A DNA stretch of 64,000 nucleotides from Streptomyces griseoruber (GTDB lineage: Bacteria; Actinomycetota; Actinomycetes; Streptomycetales; Streptomycetaceae): positions 124,001 to 188,000 of the forward strand of contig NZ_KQ948774.1 of the NCBI RefSeq assembly GCF_001514205.1, given 5' to 3'. The notes under the pieces are model-generated. The model was not told the origin of the DNA. It made no database searches and saw only the letters and a list, made by a program, of their open reading frames with translations. Made by a program: the position numbers and the translations under genes. Within the stretch, counting starts at the first letter, position 1. Each line of letters begins with the position of its first letter. Positions 8,825-16,771 of this stretch are shown one piece after another.

Positions 8825-9304
8825 GTGCGCCGCGCCGTCTGTCCCGGGTCGTTCGACCCGATCACCAACGGACACCTCGACATCATTTCCCGCGCCTCCC
8901 GTCTCTATGACGAGGTCTATGTCGCGGTCATGATCAACAAGTCGAAGAAGGGCCTCTTCGAGGTCGACGAGCGACTCGACCTGATCCGTCAGGTCACCGC
9001 CGAGTACGGCAACGTACGGGTCGAGGCCTTCCACGGCCTGCTCGTCGACTTCTGCAAGCAGCGCGACATCCCCGCCATCGTCAAGGGCCTGCGCGCGGTC
9101 AGCGACTTCGACTACGAGCTCCAGATGGCCCAGATGAACAACGGGCTGTCCGGGGTCGAGACGCTCTTCGTACCGACCAACCCCACCTACAGCTTCCTGT
9201 CCTCCTCCCTGGTCAAGGAGGTGGCCACCTGGGGCGGCGACGTCTCCCACCTGGTCCCGCCGCTCGTCCTCGAGGCCCTCAACGAGCGCCTGCGCAAGGA
9301 CTGA
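8825..9304 (+). CDS. coaD: Phosphopantetheine adenylyltransferase (coenzyme A biosynthesis)
   Basis: 159 residues. CoaD transfers AMP from ATP to 4'-phosphopantetheine to form dephospho-CoA. The nucleotidyltransferase signature GSFDPITNGHLDII contains the TxGH motif (TNGH), and the distal ISSS-like motif is YSFLSSSLVKEVA. I chose the GTG at 8825 (VRRAVCPGSFDP) because it gives the 159-residue length I remember for S. coelicolor CoaD and is preceded by gagcgaggg. Upstream ATGs in frame would add non-conserved residues overlapping rsmD. It lies 26 nt after rsmD and is likely cotranscribed. Confidence 0.95.
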   Translation: MRRAVCPGSFDPITNGHLDIISRASRLYDEVYVAVMINKSKKGLFEVDERLDLIRQVTAEYGNVRVEAFHGLLVDFCKQRDIPAIVKGLRAVSDFDYELQMAQMNNGLSGVETLFVPTNPTYSFLSSSLVKEVATWGGDVSHLVPPLVLEALNERLRKD

Positions 9305-9362
9305 TGGGGCTACAGTCGTCCCGTCCGTCTCCAACACAGCTGTAGAGAGTGGCGAGCACCCG

Positions 9363-10436
9363 GTGGACGTACAGAAGAAGCTCGACGAGATCGTCACGGC
9401 GGTCTCCAGTGCCCGGTCGATGCCCATGTCGGCCTCGTGCGTGGTCAACCGCGCCGAGCTGCTCGCCCTGCTGGAAGAGGTGCGCGCGGCCCTGCCCGAC
9501 TCGCTCGCCCAGGCCCAGGAGCTGATCGGCGACCGCGACCAGATGGTCGAGCAGGCCCGCCAGGAGGCCGACCGGATCATCTCCACCGCGCATGTCGAGC
9601 GCGGCTCGCTGATCTCCGACACCGAGATCGCCCGCCGCTCCCAGGCCGAGGCCGACCGGATCCTCGCCGAGGCCCGCCGCGAGGCCGAGGAGGTCCGCGC
9701 GGAGGCCGACGACTACGTCGACTCCAAGCTCGCCAACTTCGAGGTCGTCCTCACCAAGACCATCGGCTCGGTCGGCCGGGGCCGCGAGAAGCTCCTGGGC
9801 ACCGGCCCCGGGCTGGACGAGCAGGGGTACGGGGACCCGGAGGAGGACGACGCCCCCGAGCGCAGCCACGACCCCGAGACCCTGCGCCGGGACGCCGACG
9901 CCTACGTCGACACCAAGCTGGGTGCCTTCGAGGCCGTCCTCACCAAGACGCTGGAAGCCGTCGGCAAGGGCCGGCTGAAGCTGCACGGCCGGATCGCCTC
10001 CGACGACCTCGGCGCCCTCGCCGACGACCACACGACCTTCCAGCACTCCTCCGACGCCGACTACCTCGCCGACCTCGCGGCCCTCGCCGAGCAGGACAAC
10101 GCGGCCCCGGCCGCGGTCGGACCGCGGGCGCCGCAGCCGTCGTACGAGGAACAGCCGGTCGCCTACGCCTACCAGCAGCAGGACCAGTACGGCTACGACC
10201 AGACGTACGCCCAGCAGGACCCGTACGGCTACCAGCAGGCGGACCCCTACGCGGTGGCGTCCTACCAGGGCTACGACGCCCAGCAGACCGCCTACGACCC
10301 GCACCAGCAGCCCCAGCAGACGCAGCAGCCCCAGCAGCCCCAGCAGTCCTACGCCCTCGACGAGACCAGCCTCTTCGACACGGGCATGATCACGCCGGAG
10401 CAGCTGCGCGCCTACGAGCAGGGCCGCGGGCTCTAG
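9363..10436 (+). CDS. SepIVA/DivIVA-like coiled-coil cell-division protein with Q/Y-rich tail
   Basis: 357 residues, GTG start (VDVQKKLDEIVTAVSSARS). The N-terminal half has long heptad-rich Ala/Glu/Arg helices (about residues 35-125), as in DivIVA and ATP-synthase-b-like proteins. Two copies of a roughly 30-residue module follow: DDYVDSKLANFEVVLTKTIG, ending GRGREKLLG, and DAYVDTKLGAFEAVLTKTLE, ending GKGRLKLHG. The last 100 residues are low-complexity, rich in Gln, Tyr, Asp and Pro (repeated DPYGYQQ-like units and runs of PQQ), ending MITPEQLRAYEQGRGL. The neighbour order coaD / this gene / DUF177 / rnc / mutM resembles the mycobacterial sepIVA region. SepIVA is a mycobacterial septation factor; the equivalent role in Streptomyces is inferred. 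Confidence 0.85.
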   Translation: MDVQKKLDEIVTAVSSARSMPMSASCVVNRAELLALLEEVRAALPDSLAQAQELIGDRDQMVEQARQEADRIISTAHVERGSLISDTEIARRSQAEADRILAEARREAEEVRAEADDYVDSKLANFEVVLTKTIGSVGRGREKLLGTGPGLDEQGYGDPEEDDAPERSHDPETLRRDADAYVDTKLGAFEAVLTKTLEAVGKGRLKLHGRIASDDLGALADDHTTFQHSSDADYLADLAALAEQDNAAPAAVGPRAPQPSYEEQPVAYAYQQQDQYGYDQTYAQQDPYGYQQADPYAVASYQGYDAQQTAYDPHQQPQQTQQPQQPQQSYALDETSLFDTGMITPEQLRAYEQGRGL

Positions 10437-10567
10437 AGCCACCCGGATTGGGCTGTGGGCGAAAGCTCCAGTATCCTGGCTCTTCGGTCGCGAGTACGCC
10501 CGCGATCTCCGCTGCCCGCAACACCGAAGGGCGGCGGCCCTCAGAGTTCGGAAGATCGAAAGCAGGA

Positions 10568-11218
10568 ATGGCCCCCAACGCACGCCTCGACCACCGCAAC
10601 CCCCTCGTGTTCGACACGCACGAGCTGGGTCGGCGTCCCGGCGCGCTGCAGCGGCTGGCCCGCTCGGTCGACGCCCCCAAGGACCTCGGTATCCAGGGAG
10701 TCATCGGAGTGCCGGAAGGCGCCCCGGTGGAGCTCGAACTCCGCCTCGAGTCGGTCATGGAAGGGGTGCTCGTCACGGGCACCGCCCGTGCACGGGCCGA
10801 GGGGGAGTGCGTAAGGTGTCTGGAGCCGCTCGAGCTCGCTCTCGAAGCGGACTTCCAGGAGATGTTCTCGTACCCCGACGCCGACGACCGTGGCCGCGTG
10901 AAGGCGGAACCGGTCGACGACGCTGAGGACGACGAGGACAGGCTCTTCCTCGAGGACGGCATGTTCGACCTCGAACCCGTGCTGCGCGATGCGGCGGTGC
11001 TCGCACTGCCGATGCAGCCGGTGTGCCAGGACGACTGTCCCGGTCTGTGCTCCGAGTGCGGAGCCCGGCTGGCGGACGACCCGGACCACCACCACGACGC
11101 CACCGACATCCGTTGGGCGGCACTGCAGGGACTCGCCGGTTCACTCGGAGACGGCGAGAAGGACGAGATGAGCGGCGCCGAAGCGGAAGCGGGCGTCGAC
11201 GAGAAGCAGGAGAAGTAG
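10568..11218 (+). CDS. DUF177 (YceD-family) protein, linked to 23S rRNA/L32 expression
   Basis: 216 residues. It starts at the ATG at 10568 ([20 protein letters not shown]) preceded by agcagga. The family core is visible: a beta-rich [22 protein letters not shown] with a CxxC pair, and a C-terminal cysteine set [16 protein letters not shown] followed by D-I-R-W-A-A-L. YceD/DUF177 proteins are almost always encoded directly upstream of rpmF, as here with only 2 nt between genes, and have been tied to 23S rRNA metabolism in other bacteria. The Cys motifs suggest zinc binding. It probably forms a transcription unit with rpmF and rnc. The 131-nt gap before it may hold a promoter, but I see no convincing one. 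Confidence 0.92.
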   Translation: MAPNARLDHRNPLVFDTHELGRRPGALQRLARSVDAPKDLGIQGVIGVPEGAPVELELRLESVMEGVLVTGTARARAEGECVRCLEPLELALEADFQEMFSYPDADDRGRVKAEPVDDAEDDEDRLFLEDGMFDLEPVLRDAAVLALPMQPVCQDDCPGLCSECGARLADDPDHHHDATDIRWAALQGLAGSLGDGEKDEMSGAEAEAGVDEKQEK

Positions 11219-11220
11219 CC

Positions 11221-11394
11221 GTGGCTGTTCCGAAGCGGAAGATGTCGCGCAGCAACACGCGCCACCGCCGGTCGCAGTGGAAGGCTGCGGTCCCCACCCT
11301 GGTTGCGTGCGAGCGCTGCCACGAGCCCAAGCAGCAGCACATCGCGTGCCCGTCTTGCGGCACCTACAACAAGCGCCAGGTCCTCGAGGTCTGA
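11221..11394 (+). CDS. rpmF: 50S ribosomal protein L32
   Basis: 57 residues, GTG start with ggagaag ribosome binding site inside the end of the DUF177 gene. [20 protein letters not shown] is the canonical L32 N-terminus. The four cysteines [18 protein letters not shown] make this the zinc-binding (C+) form. Zinc-independent paralogues exist in Streptomyces and replace C+ forms under zinc limitation, so this copy is expected to be the zinc-replete one. Confidence 0.97.
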   Translation: MAVPKRKMSRSNTRHRRSQWKAAVPTLVACERCHEPKQQHIACPSCGTYNKRQVLEV

Positions 11395-11401
11395 GCGGCT
11401 G

Positions 11402-12253
11402 GTGAGAGGCTCCGTGTCTAGCCCCAAGAAGGCGGAAGACGCCAAGGCGGATTCCACCGCCAAGAAAAAGGCGGACAACACGGCCTCGTCCCACACGCTT
11501 CTGGAAGGGCGGCTCGGCTATCAGCTCGAGTCCGCCCTTCTGGTGCGTGCGCTGACCCACCGTTCCTACGCGTACGAGAACGGCGGTCTGCCGACGAACG
11601 AGCGGCTGGAGTTCCTCGGGGACTCCGTGCTCGGCCTCGTTGTCACGGACACGCTGTACCGCACCCACCCCGATCTGCCCGAGGGCCAGCTGGCCAAGCT
11701 CCGGGCCGCGGTGGTCAACTCGCGTGCGCTGGCGGAGGTCGGTCGTGGCCTCGACCTGGGCTCCTTCATCCGGCTCGGCCGGGGTGAAGAGGGCACGGGC
11801 GGCCGGGACAAGGCGTCCATCCTCGCCGACACCCTCGAAGCGGTGATCGGCGCGGTCTATCTCGATCAGGGCCTCGACGCGGCCTCCGAACTGGTGCACC
11901 GCCTGTTCGACCCGCTCATCGAGAAGTCCTCGAACCTCGGTGCCGGCCTGGACTGGAAGACCAGTCTCCAGGAGCTCACCGCGACCGAAGGGCTCGGCGT
12001 GCCCGAGTACCTGGTCACGGAGACCGGCCCCGACCACGAGAAGACCTTCACTGCTGCCGCCCGCGTCGGAGGCGTCTCGTACGGCACCGGCACCGGCCGC
12101 AGCAAGAAGGAGGCGGAGCAGCAGGCCGCCGAGTCCGCCTGGCGGTCCATCCGGGCCGCGGCGGACGAGCGCGCCAAGGCGGCGAAGGCGGCCCAGGCCG
12201 CGGCAGCCGTCGAGGCCGACACCGGCGCGGACTCCGAGTCCGCCTCCGCCTGA
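11402..12253 (+). CDS. rnc: Ribonuclease III (AbsB-type)
   Basis: 283 residues from the GTG at 11402. A GTG at 11414 with a better ribosome binding site (gagagg) would remove four residues. RNase III cleaves double-stranded RNA, processes rRNA and in S. coelicolor (absB) globally affects antibiotic synthesis. The catalytic signature [14 protein letters not shown] and the second acidic motif [15 protein letters not shown] are intact. A dsRNA-binding domain follows ([11 protein letters not shown] to [16 protein letters not shown]). The Lys-rich N-terminus and Ala-rich C-terminus are low-complexity extensions typical of Streptomyces. It begins 7 nt after rpmF and ends at a strong hairpin terminator. 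Confidence 0.95.
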   Translation: MRGSVSSPKKAEDAKADSTAKKKADNTASSHTLLEGRLGYQLESALLVRALTHRSYAYENGGLPTNERLEFLGDSVLGLVVTDTLYRTHPDLPEGQLAKLRAAVVNSRALAEVGRGLDLGSFIRLGRGEEGTGGRDKASILADTLEAVIGAVYLDQGLDAASELVHRLFDPLIEKSSNLGAGLDWKTSLQELTATEGLGVPEYLVTETGPDHEKTFTAAARVGGVSYGTGTGRSKKEAEQQAAESAWRSIRAAADERAKAAKAAQAAAAVEADTGADSESASA

Positions 12254-12269
12254 TAGGAACACGACAGTA

Positions 12270-12306
12270 CGGCGCCCGTCCCTCGACACCCGAGGGGCGG
12301 GCGCCG
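12270..12306 (+). terminator. Hairpin terminator after rnc
   Basis: A 15-bp stem (12270-12284 with 12292-12306, one T-G wobble) and 7-nt loop lie 16 nt after the rnc stop. There is no U-tract, as is common in Streptomyces. It separates the rpmF-rnc unit from mutM. Confidence 0.75.
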
Positions 12307-12324
12307 CACATCCGGGGGATCGCC

Positions 12325-13185
12325 ATGCCCGAGTTGCCCGAGGTCGAGGTCGTCCGGCGCGGTCTGGAGCGATGGGTCGCCCATCGCACGGTCGCCGACG
12401 CCGAGGTGCTGCACCCGCGTGCCGTACGCCGTCATCCGGCCGGTGCCGACGACTTCACGCACCGGCTCGAGGGCCATCGCATCGGCATCCCCAGCCGTCG
12501 CGGGAAGTACCTCTGGCTGCCGCTGGAGGACACCGGCCAGGCGATCCTCGCCCACCTCGGGATGAGCGGCCAGCTGCTGGTCCAGCCGCAGGGGTCACCC
12601 GACGAGAAGCACCTGCGCGTCCGCGTCCGTTTCGCCGACGCGCTCGCCACCGAGCTCCGCTTCGTCGACCAGCGCACCTTCGGCGGCCTCTCGCTGCACG
12701 ACACCACCCCCGACGGACTGCCCGACGTCATCGGGCACATCGCCCGCGACCCCCTCGATCCGCTGTTCGACGACGAGGCCTTCCACCACGCCCTGCGCCG
12801 CAGGCGGACCACGATCAAACGGGCCCTGCTCGACCAGTCGCTGATCAGCGGCGTCGGCAACATCTACGCGGACGAGGCCCTGTGGCGCTCGCGTCTGCAC
12901 TACGACCGCCCGACGAGCGGCTTCACCCGGCCCCGCACCCTGGAACTCCTCGGACACGTCCGGGACGTGATGAACGCGGCCCTGTCCGTCGGCGGCACCA
13001 GCTTCGACAGCCTGTACGTCAACGTCAACGGGGAGTCGGGCTACTTCGACCGCTCCCTGGACGCGTACGGGCGTGAGGGTCTGCCCTGCAAGCGGTGCGG
13101 CACGCCGATGCGCCGGCGCCCGTGGATGAACCGGTCCAGCTACTTCTGTCCGAAGTGTCAGAAGGTGCCGCGCGTCCCGTCGTAG
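12325..13185 (+). CDS. mutM: Formamidopyrimidine-DNA glycosylase (Fpg/MutM)
   Basis: 286 residues. It excises 8-oxoguanine and formamidopyrimidines and cleaves the abasic site. The invariant N-terminus [14 protein letters not shown] supplies the catalytic Pro2 and Glu3. The conserved Lys of the Fpg family is in SRRGKYLWL, the H2TH motif is in [18 protein letters not shown], and the C-terminal zinc finger is CKRCGTPM to SSYFCPKCQ. It is conserved directly downstream of rnc in actinobacteria. Its 3' end overlaps the convergent HxlR gene by 28 bp. Confidence 0.96.
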   Translation: MPELPEVEVVRRGLERWVAHRTVADAEVLHPRAVRRHPAGADDFTHRLEGHRIGIPSRRGKYLWLPLEDTGQAILAHLGMSGQLLVQPQGSPDEKHLRVRVRFADALATELRFVDQRTFGGLSLHDTTPDGLPDVIGHIARDPLDPLFDDEAFHHALRRRRTTIKRALLDQSLISGVGNIYADEALWRSRLHYDRPTSGFTRPRTLELLGHVRDVMNAALSVGGTSFDSLYVNVNGESGYFDRSLDAYGREGLPCKRCGTPMRRRPWMNRSSYFCPKCQKVPRVPS

Positions 13186-13559
13186 CGCTCCCGGGCCGCC
13201 AGTACGTCGTCCATCCGGCCCTCCACACAGTGGATGAGGGCCAGCAGCCGCTCGGCGACCTCGCGGCCGAGCGGGGTCAGTTCGTAGTCCACGCGCGGCG
13301 GGTTGGTCGGCCGGGCGTCGCGGTGCACCAGCCCGTCGCGCTCCAGCGCGTGCAGCGTCTGGGACAGCATCTTCTCGCTCACGCCGTCGATCCGGCGGCG
13401 CAGTTCGTTGAACCGCAGCGATCCCTCGTGCAGTGCCCCGAGCGTCAGGCCGCCCCAGCGGCCCGTGACGTGCTCCAGCGTGCCGCGCGAGGGGCAGGCC
13501 TTGGCGAACACGTCGTACGGGAGGTCCAGGTCCTCCGCGCGTTCCTGGGTGCTGGTCAT
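13158..13559 (-). CDS. HxlR-family winged-helix transcriptional regulator
   Basis: 133 residues from the ATG at 13559 ([20 protein letters not shown]). The HxlR pattern is clear: an N-terminal conserved Cys (KACPSRG), a helix-turn-helix [25 protein letters not shown], and the wing helix [22 protein letters not shown] followed by a Pro-rich wing [14 protein letters not shown]. HxlR proteins often sense electrophiles, quinones or oxidants through the Cys. The gene is divergent from a WrbA-like NAD(P)H:quinone oxidoreductase and probably controls it and itself through the palindrome at 13599-13619. The 3' ends of this gene and mutM overlap. Confidence 0.92.
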   Translation of the reverse strand: MTSTQERAEDLDLPYDVFAKACPSRGTLEHVTGRWGGLTLGALHEGSLRFNELRRRIDGVSEKMLSQTLHALERDGLVHRDARPTNPPRVDYELTPLGREVAERLLALIHCVEGRMDDVLAARERYDGTRGTF

Positions 13560-13598
13560 GACAGCAGCGTACGCGAAGGCAGCGCTAACCAACAGGTT

Positions 13599-13619
13599 GC
13601 ACTAACCAGGAGTTAGTGC
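13599..13619. promoter_or_regulatory. Candidate HxlR operator between divergent genes
   Basis: Perfect 8-bp inverted repeat GCACTAAC-N5-GTTAGTGC in the 105-bp divergent intergenic region, with a partial GCTAACC half-site just upstream (13584-13590). The position and the regulator-target divergence fit an autoregulated HxlR operator. This is inference from symmetry. Confidence 0.6.
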
Positions 13620-13664
13620 TTTCCTTTGGTCACTGTCTCTGAGCTGCCCTTTCGAGGAGTTCCC

Positions 13665-14252
13665 ATGTCCAAGCCCGTGGTGTCCGTCGCCTACCACTCC
13701 GGTTACGGCCACACCGCCGTCCTCGCCGAAGCGGTCCGCACCGGTGCCGTCGAGGCGGGTGCCGAGGTGCATCTGATCAAGGTCGACGAGATCACCGAGG
13801 AGCAGTGGACCCTGCTCGACGGCTCGGACGCCATCGTGTTCGGCTCGCCGACCTACATGGGCACCGCGTCCGGCGCCTTTCACGTCTTCGCGGAAGCCAC
13901 CTCCGCGCGCTGGGCCACCCAGGCTTGGAAGGACAAGCTCGCCGCCGGCTTCACCAACTCCGGCTCCAAGAGCGGCGACAAGCTGCACACCCTGCAGTTC
14001 TTCCAGATCCTGGCCGCGCAGCTCGGTATGCACTGGGTCAACCTCGGTCTGCTGCCCGGCTGGAACAGCAGCACCTCCTCCGAGCACGACCTCAACCGCC
14101 TCGGCGTGTTCCTCGGCGCGGCCGCGCAGACCAACGTCGACGAGGGTGCGGAGGCCGTCCACAAGGCCGACGTGGCGACGGCGGAGCACCTGGGCCGGCG
14201 GGTCGCCGAGACCGCGACGGTCTTCCTGGCCGGCCGGGCCCAGGCTGCATGA
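13665..14252 (+). CDS. WrbA-like flavodoxin-family NAD(P)H:quinone oxidoreductase
   Basis: 195 residues, ATG at 13665 with a cgaggagt ribosome binding site. The flavodoxin fold is evident: FMN phosphate-binding loop YHSGYGHTAVLAEAV near the N-terminus, the GSPTYMGTASGAFHVF segment that contacts the isoalloxazine ring, and GFTNSGSKSGDKLHT. Such proteins reduce quinones by two electrons and avoid semiquinone radicals. Control by the divergent HxlR regulator is likely. It converges with the CAP-domain gene, whose stop is only about 31 nt away, with no clear terminator between them. Confidence 0.9.
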   Translation: MSKPVVSVAYHSGYGHTAVLAEAVRTGAVEAGAEVHLIKVDEITEEQWTLLDGSDAIVFGSPTYMGTASGAFHVFAEATSARWATQAWKDKLAAGFTNSGSKSGDKLHTLQFFQILAAQLGMHWVNLGLLPGWNSSTSSEHDLNRLGVFLGAAAQTNVDEGAEAVHKADVATAEHLGRRVAETATVFLAGRAQAA

Positions 14253-14283
14253 TCGTTTCTGCGTGGCTCTGGTGGGCGCGGGT

Positions 14284-15474
14284 CTAGTACCCGAAGTCCT
14301 GGGTCCACCAGGGGCCGCCGGACCCGAAGTGGACGCCGACGCCCAGCGTCTTGAAGTCGCAGTTCAGTATGTTCGCCTTGTGGCCGGGGCTGTTCATCCA
14401 GGCCTCCATGACGGCGGCCGCGTCGGCCTGGCCCCGGGCTATGTTCTCGCCGCCCAGGCTGGATATGCCGGCCGCCTCGGCCCGGTCCCACGGGGTCTTT
14501 CCGTCGGGGTCGGTGTGGTCGAAGAAGCCCCGCGCGGCCATGTCGTCGCTGAACTTCTCGGCCAGCTCCGACAGCGCGCTGTTCGCGGAGAGGGCGCTGC
14601 AGCCGACCTTGGCCCGCTCCTCGTTGACGAGTGCGAGCACCTCGGCCGCGGCCTGCGCCTCGGCCGAGACCGTCACGGCGGACTCGGACTTCTGGGGCGC
14701 CTTGGTGACCGCCTTCGCCTTCGAGGCCGAGGTCGCCGGCTCCTCCGAGGGAGTGACCTCGGGCTTCTTCTCGGCCGTCCTGCTCGGCGAGGCCGAGGCC
14801 GAGGACTTCGAGGCCGACGCAGTGGGCGAGGTCGAGGTCGAGGTCGAGGCCGAGGCGGAGCGCCCCGCGTCACGGCTGGTCGAGGTGCCGGCGCGGCCGG
14901 TCTCGGCGGAGCCGGCGGTGCCGCCCTGCTCGGCGTTGGAGTTGCCGGGGGTATCGGCGGCCTGCACATTGTCGCCGGGACCGGTGCCGCCGCCGAGCCG
15001 GTAGTTCTCCAGGCCGGGCACCACGCCGGTGGCCACCGCTACCGTGCCGAGGGCGACCGCGGCGGAGACGCCGAGCAGACCCGCCTTGACCGGGGTGGCC
15101 GCCTTCCTCTTGCGGCGGCGGCCCGCCCCGCCCCGCCCGCCACCGTCGGGCCGGAAGCCGTCGGTCCGGAAGCCGTCGGTCCTGAAGCCGTCGGGCGTGA
15201 AATCGTCGGGCGTGAAGCCGTCGGGCCGGAAGTCGTCGGCCGCGAAGCCGGTGCCGTACCCCTCCTCCGTCGCGTACAGGTACTCCCTGCTTCTCGCGAC
15301 GGTGTCGGCGTACGCCTCCGGGTTCAGGTACGGCGCGATGCCGAGCGTGTCGGGGCCGTCCGCGTACGAGTACCGCGGGTCATAGCCGTCCGTGTACGAG
15401 CCGTGCGTCTCCGTGACCCCCGTGGCGCGGCCCGTGGCGGCGCGGCCGGCGGCGGAGCGTCGGTGGCGTCCCAT
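14284..15474 (-). CDS. CAP-domain (SCP/PR-1-like) membrane-anchored extracellular protein
   Basis: 396 residues from the ATG at 15474 (MGRHRRSAAGRAATGRATG), preceded by ggaaggcaaggg; an ATG 21 nt upstream is also possible. In order: an acidic/aromatic cytoplasmic tail, six tandem FxxDG/D pentapeptides, a basic stretch (GRRRKRKAA), one transmembrane segment (AGLLGVSAAVALGTVAVATG), a long Ser/Thr/Ala/Pro-rich linker, and a C-terminal CAP domain (about residues 275-396) with LALVNEERAKVGCSAL, FFDHTDPDGKTPWDRAEAAG, GGENIARG and WMNSPGHKANIL. Bacterial CAP proteins are of uncertain function, with lipid binding, protease or adhesin roles proposed. It is divergent from acyP. Confidence 0.88.
   Translation of the reverse strand: MGRHRRSAAGRAATGRATGVTETHGSYTDGYDPRYSYADGPDTLGIAPYLNPEAYADTVARSREYLYATEEGYGTGFAADDFRPDGFTPDDFTPDGFRTDGFRTDGFRPDGGGRGGAGRRRKRKAATPVKAGLLGVSAAVALGTVAVATGVVPGLENYRLGGGTGPGDNVQAADTPGNSNAEQGGTAGSAETGRAGTSTSRDAGRSASASTSTSTSPTASASKSSASASPSRTAEKKPEVTPSEEPATSASKAKAVTKAPQKSESAVTVSAEAQAAAEVLALVNEERAKVGCSALSANSALSELAEKFSDDMAARGFFDHTDPDGKTPWDRAEAAGISSLGGENIARGQADAAAVMEAWMNSPGHKANILNCDFKTLGVGVHFGSGGPWWTQDFGY
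15143..15247. repeat. 15-bp tandem repeat array encoding FxxDG pentapeptides
   Basis: Seven consecutive degenerate 15-bp units of the form CCGTCGGnCCGGAAG lie inside the CAP-domain gene. On the coding (minus) strand they give repeats such as FRPDG, FTPDD, FTPDG and FRTDG. Slippage-prone structure is likely to vary in copy number between strains. Confidence 0.8.
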
Positions 15475-15532
15475 GCCCTTGCCTTCCTCGTCCATCGGTC
15501 AACCCGTCTCATACGATCTTGGGCGAACCCGT

Positions 15533-15550
15533 CTCACTCGATCGAGTGAG
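15533..15550. promoter_or_regulatory. 18-bp perfect palindrome between the CAP gene and acyP
   Basis: CTCACTCGATCGAGTGAG is a perfect palindrome in the 166-bp divergent region, followed at 15553-15560 by TCATATGA and preceded by a related GTCTCATACGATC. The cluster looks like a regulator binding region for the CAP gene, acyP or both. The regulator is unknown. Confidence 0.5.
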
Positions 15551-15640
15551 TTTCATATGAGAATCATTGGGTCGGGACGGTACCGCATGGCGCCAGGGGA
15601 GGAAGTGCCCCGAGAGACATTGCCCGGTTAGGTTGCACCC

Positions 15641-15922
15641 ATGAGCGAGGATGTGCGACTGGTCGCCTGGGTACGTGGACACGTCCAGGGCGTGGGATTC
15701 CGCTGGTTCACACGGGCGAAGGCGCTGGAGATCGGCGGGCTGAGTGGTTTTGCTCTCAATCTGGCCGACGGCCGGGTCCAGGTGGTCGCCGAGGGGGCCA
15801 GAGAGGGCTGTGACGGCCTGCTGGACTGGCTGACGGGTGACGACACGCCCGGACGCGTGGACGGAGTCACCGAGATATGGGACACACCCCGCGGCGGCTA
15901 CGACGGCTTCGCGATCCGCTGA
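15641..15922 (+). CDS. acyP: Acylphosphatase
   Basis: 93 residues, the usual size for the family. It hydrolyses the acyl-phosphate bond of acetyl phosphate, carbamoyl phosphate and similar compounds. The signature [18 protein letters not shown] contains the phosphate-binding loop and catalytic Arg, and the catalytic Asn lies in [17 protein letters not shown]. From memory it sits upstream of smc in Streptomyces, as here. Confidence 0.95.
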   Translation: MSEDVRLVAWVRGHVQGVGFRWFTRAKALEIGGLSGFALNLADGRVQVVAEGAREGCDGLLDWLTGDDTPGRVDGVTEIWDTPRGGYDGFAIR

Positions 15923-16300
15923 CCACCCCGCGCCGGGACGCCGCCGGAAAGGCGAGGGATGTGCCACCGGCATGTGCCCCGGACGGAAAGGAGCAGGTGG
16001 TTGCCAAGAATCGCTTGCGATGGCATGCTCCGCACGCAAGGATGATCGCCACGTCCCAAGGGCCCCGCGTCCGTCGCAGCGCCGCCGTTCCGGCCGCGCT
16101 CCGGTGGGTTGCCCGCCAATACGGGGCGTGATCGTGTTGACCGTCAAACTTTTTGGTGAGACGCTGAAAGCACCCCGCGCACCTAGCTGTTTGGCATGGA
16201 TGAACGGCACCACGAACAAGATCTAGCCAAGACCGCGGGTGCGAATCCCTCACGACCCACACCGCTTCGGTCGGTCACTCAGTGTGGAGGACCATCCATC
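15923..16300. other. 378-bp intergenic region upstream of the coiled-coil gene
   Basis: No gene is supported: short open frames here lack ribosome binding sites and family features. The sequence is less GC-rich than the neighbouring genes. It includes the small palindrome TTGACcGTCAA (16137-16147) that also contains a -35-like TTGACC, and an A/T-rich CAAACTTTTTGG. I could not pair it with a convincing -10 box, but a promoter for the 67-residue protein somewhere here is likely. Confidence 0.4.
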
Positions 16301-16504
16301 ATGGCAAAGGCGCTTCTCGGTTACGTCGGCGGCTCCGACCCGCGACTCCTCGCCGAGATGCGACGGCTCCAGCAGCGCGTCCAGGACCTGGAATCCGAGC
16401 TCGGACGAATCCAGGCCGAGAACGACGCTCTCACGGCTGCCGCTTCTCACGACAGGTTCATGGAGAGCATCGACGCACACCAGGCGGAGCCTGCGCTCAC
16501 CTGA
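16301..16504 (+). CDS. Small conserved coiled-coil protein of unknown function
   Basis: 67 residues. The ATG at 16301 is chosen for its tggagga ribosome binding site. The protein begins MAKALLGYVGGSDPRLLAEM and then forms one amphipathic helix (MRRLQQRVQDLESELGRIQAENDAL region, Leu at heptad positions) followed by a short tail. There is no signal peptide or membrane segment. I recall near-identical small proteins at this locus, upstream of smc, in other Streptomyces, so it appears conserved. A role with SMC or as an oligomerisation module would be a guess. It is followed by a strong terminator, so it forms its own transcription unit. Confidence 0.8.
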   Translation: MAKALLGYVGGSDPRLLAEMRRLQQRVQDLESELGRIQAENDALTAAASHDRFMESIDAHQAEPALT

Positions 16505-16588
16505 TCGCTGCACCGCTCCACGACAGCACACGCAGTGGTCGGGCGACTCGTCTCAACCGCGTCGGACCGCTAAGTTGTCAGAAGTTGC

Positions 16589-16620
16589 AAGGGACGCCTC
16601 GGCGTCCCTTCTTTCTTTCC
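16589..16620 (+). terminator. Intrinsic terminator after the small coiled-coil gene
   Basis: A 9- to 10-bp perfect stem AAGGGACGC...GCGTCCCTT (16589-16610) is followed by the pyrimidine run CTTTCTTTCC. It is one of the few terminators in the window with a recognisable T-rich tail. Confidence 0.85.
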
Positions 16621-16771
16621 CCCGCGCCTCTGGTGCCCGTCCCCGTCCGTCCAGCGCCCCGCCCCCTCGGTCTTCTTAACGTGTGGTGTGCCCTGTGCGT
16701 TCATGGGTGAAACCGCGGGGTCGCCGGGCGTTCATGGAGTGAGACACCCCCGGAAGGTAGAGTCCAGCGCC

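Noticed and set aside
13095-13616. Plus-strand open frame across the HxlR gene
   Set aside because: Antisense to a well-supported HxlR coding sequence and partly within mutM; no ribosome binding site or motif.
15143-15247. 15-bp repeat array as CRISPR or replication iterons
   Set aside because: It is in frame inside a coding sequence and encodes a pentapeptide repeat with no spacers.
15877-16131. Possible small gene after acyP
   Set aside because: The translation is basic and of random composition, without a ribosome binding site or recognisable domain.
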